From Deinococcus sp. (GTDB lineage Bacteria; Deinococcota; Deinococci; Deinococcales; Deinococcaceae): a stretch of DNA of 9,449 nucleotides. Both the position numbers and the translations under genes were made by a program. The notes beneath the pieces were generated by a model. It was given only the letters and a program-made list of their open reading frames with translations. It ran no database searches and was not told where the DNA came from. The DNA lies in the NCBI GenBank assembly GCA_028287665.1, contig JAQBPF010000191.1:1-9449 (forward strand). The letters run 5' to 3'. Shown in pieces: positions 7,728-9,449 of the stretch. The first letter of the stretch is position 1. Every line of letters begins with the position of its first letter.

Positions 7728-9173
7728 ATGACGCGCCCCCCACGAACCGACCCAAACCCGTCCCGGTTGCCTGAAGGTTCTCGTGCTGGCCCTGTTTTGG
7801 GCGGCGCAACGCCGGGCGGAATCAAAAAGCCTCTGCTCTCGCGCATCAGCCCACCGCAATTGATCGCCCTGTCGTTCGCGTTGGCCATCTTCGTGGGCGG
7901 CTGCCTGCTGGCCCTGCCGATCATGCATACGCCGGGGCACAACATCAACTTTTTGCAGGCTATTTTTACGGCCACCAGTGCGCTGTGTGTCACGGGCCTG
8001 AATGTCATCGATCCCAGCAAGGACTTCAACCGGCTGGGCCAGGTGGTCATCATGTTGCTGATTCAGGTGGGCGGGTTGGGCATCATTACCTTTGGCACGG
8101 TGTTCGCCCTGCTGATGGGCCGCCGCATGAACTTCAGCGAGCGCGTCCGGTTGGCGCAGCAGGTCAGCGCGTTCGATGTGGGCGGCGTGGTCAAACTGAT
8201 CCGCAACATCTTCCTGTTCACGTTTTTGATCGAACTGACGGGCGCAGTGCTGCTGTCCTTCCGCTTCATTCCACTGGAAGGCTGGGGACGGGGGCTGTTC
8301 TACTCCGTTTTTCACTCGGTCAGTGCCTTCAACAACGCCGGATTTGCGCTGTATTCCGATAATCTGGTGCGCTTTGTGGGCGATCCGCTGGTCAGTTTGA
8401 CTGTTGCCGGGCTGATCATTCTGGGCGGCATGGGCTTTCTGGTGCAGCTGAATGTCGTGGCCCATCTGGTCAATCCGCGCCGCAACCGCATGCTGGTGCA
8501 CAGCAAACTGGTTCTTACCATGATGGGCGTGCTGCTGGCGGTGGGCACATTTACGTATCTGGGCATGGAATGGAGCAATCCCAAAACCCTCGCGCCGCTG
8601 GGGTTCGGCGACAAGGTACTGGCCTCATTTTTTCAGAGTGTGACGACCCGTACCGCCGGATTTAACAGTCTGGATTACGGGGCCATGAATCTGGCCACCC
8701 TGTTCATCACCATCATCCTGATGTTTATTGGTGCCAACCCCGGCTCCACGGGCGGCGGGATCAAAACCAGCACCTTTTACGTGATGATGGCCAGTGCGTG
8801 GAGCATGGTGCGCGGGCGCGGCGAGGTCAATCTGTTTCGCCGCCGCATAGACCAGGACACCGTCATTCGGGCCATGACGGTGGGCCTGCTCAGCATCGGC
8901 CTTGTCAACGGCATGTTCGTGCTGCTGCTGGTGTTTAATACCAATCCTCAGGTCACCTTTGTTCAGATGATTTTTGAAACGGTGAGCGCCTTCGCAACCG
9001 TGGTCCTCAGCATGAATGCCACCCCGATCATGGCTCCCGACCAGCACGTCATCCTGATTTTGCTGATGTACCTGGGCCGCATCGGGCCGCTGACCTTCGC
9101 GGTGGCCTTCAATTCGCGCAGCAGCGCCGAACTGGTGAAGTACCCCCCCGAAAAAGACATCATCATCGGATGA
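7728..9173 (+). CDS. ktrB: TrkH/KtrB-family potassium uptake pore subunit
   Basis: Membrane pore of a Ktr-type K+ (often Na+-coupled) uptake system, 481 residues with four M1-P-M2 repeats. Pore loops 1-3 read SALCVTGL (85-91), SAFNNAGF (199-206) and TRTAGFNS (307-314), with filter glycines G90, G205 and G311. The fourth reads [11 protein letters not shown] (420-430), with valine V426 where glycine is expected. The gating loop between repeat halves is intact ([13 protein letters not shown], 335-347). The first 35 or so residues are a Pro/Gly/Arg-rich cytoplasmic tail. The size and the single-domain RCK partner 46 bases downstream point to KtrB rather than the longer TrkH. The ATG at 7728 has no Shine-Dalgarno and follows a near-leaderless promoter. 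The family assignment is secure, but ion selectivity is open given V426. Confidence 0.95.
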   Translation: MTRPPRTDPNPSRLPEGSRAGPVLGGATPGGIKKPLLSRISPPQLIALSFALAIFVGGCLLALPIMHTPGHNINFLQAIFTATSALCVTGLNVIDPSKDFNRLGQVVIMLLIQVGGLGIITFGTVFALLMGRRMNFSERVRLAQQVSAFDVGGVVKLIRNIFLFTFLIELTGAVLLSFRFIPLEGWGRGLFYSVFHSVSAFNNAGFALYSDNLVRFVGDPLVSLTVAGLIILGGMGFLVQLNVVAHLVNPRRNRMLVHSKLVLTMMGVLLAVGTFTYLGMEWSNPKTLAPLGFGDKVLASFFQSVTTRTAGFNSLDYGAMNLATLFITIILMFIGANPGSTGGGIKTSTFYVMMASAWSMVRGRGEVNLFRRRIDQDTVIRAMTVGLLSIGLVNGMFVLLLVFNTNPQVTFVQMIFETVSAFATVVLSMNATPIMAPDQHVILILLMYLGRIGPLTFAVAFNSRSSAELVKYPPEKDIIIG

Positions 9174-9219
9174 GCCGCCCACCACTGCTCCACTTGGTTC
9201 TTAAAGGAAGTCCTCTGCC

Positions 9220-9449
<230 letters not shown>

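Noticed and set aside
7515..8501. N-terminal extension of ProRS by 329 residues
   Set aside because: It is mostly the antisense of ktrB, Gln/His-rich and without family similarity. The ProRS fold begins at the ATG at 7514.

Overview
The window looks like a piece of a Deinococcus chromosome or a close relative. The evidence is a high-GC sequence, an archaeal/eukaryal-type prolyl-tRNA synthetase, a tRNA-sensing T-box leader ahead of valS, DUF4388 and DUF1345 proteins, and several genes with no Shine-Dalgarno but a TANNNT -10 box a few bases before the ATG (the leaderless style known from Deinococcus). The species assignment is inferred from family content only. I see no mobile element, CRISPR array, rRNA or tRNA.

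Layout. Positions 1-7514 hold seven genes, all on the minus strand. Read in their own direction they are: proS (7514-6015), a DUF1345 membrane protein (5927-5262), a type II NADH dehydrogenase (4955-3816), a small DUF4388 protein (3529-3008), an unrecognised 252-residue protein (2809-2051), then a T-box leader (about 2011-1714) driving a NUDIX hydrolase (1676-1170) and valS (1177 to beyond the left edge). A 213-base divergent region separates proS from a plus-strand potassium-uptake pair: a TrkH/KtrB pore subunit (7728-9173) and the start of its KtrA-type RCK regulator (9220 to beyond the right edge).

Regulation visible in the sequence. The best resolved element is the T-box. It has a -10 box, a Stem I with loop E and a GUC (valine) specifier, a hairpin before the antiterminator, a UGGU acceptor-pairing bulge and an 11-bp terminator followed by six T. 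It should let uncharged tRNA-Val switch on both the NUDIX gene and valS, which overlap by 8 bases. Upstream of ndh is a near-perfect palindrome of the Rex or CRP/DdrI type. Two tandem G-quadruplex-capable runs lie just upstream of the DUF4388 gene.

The most unusual protein-level points are a potassium-channel filter glycine replaced by valine in the fourth pore loop of KtrB, and the loss of half of the cysteine zinc ligands in the C-terminal domain of ProRS. I found no clearly new multi-gene system. The window is mainly core housekeeping genes with interesting regulatory and sequence detail.
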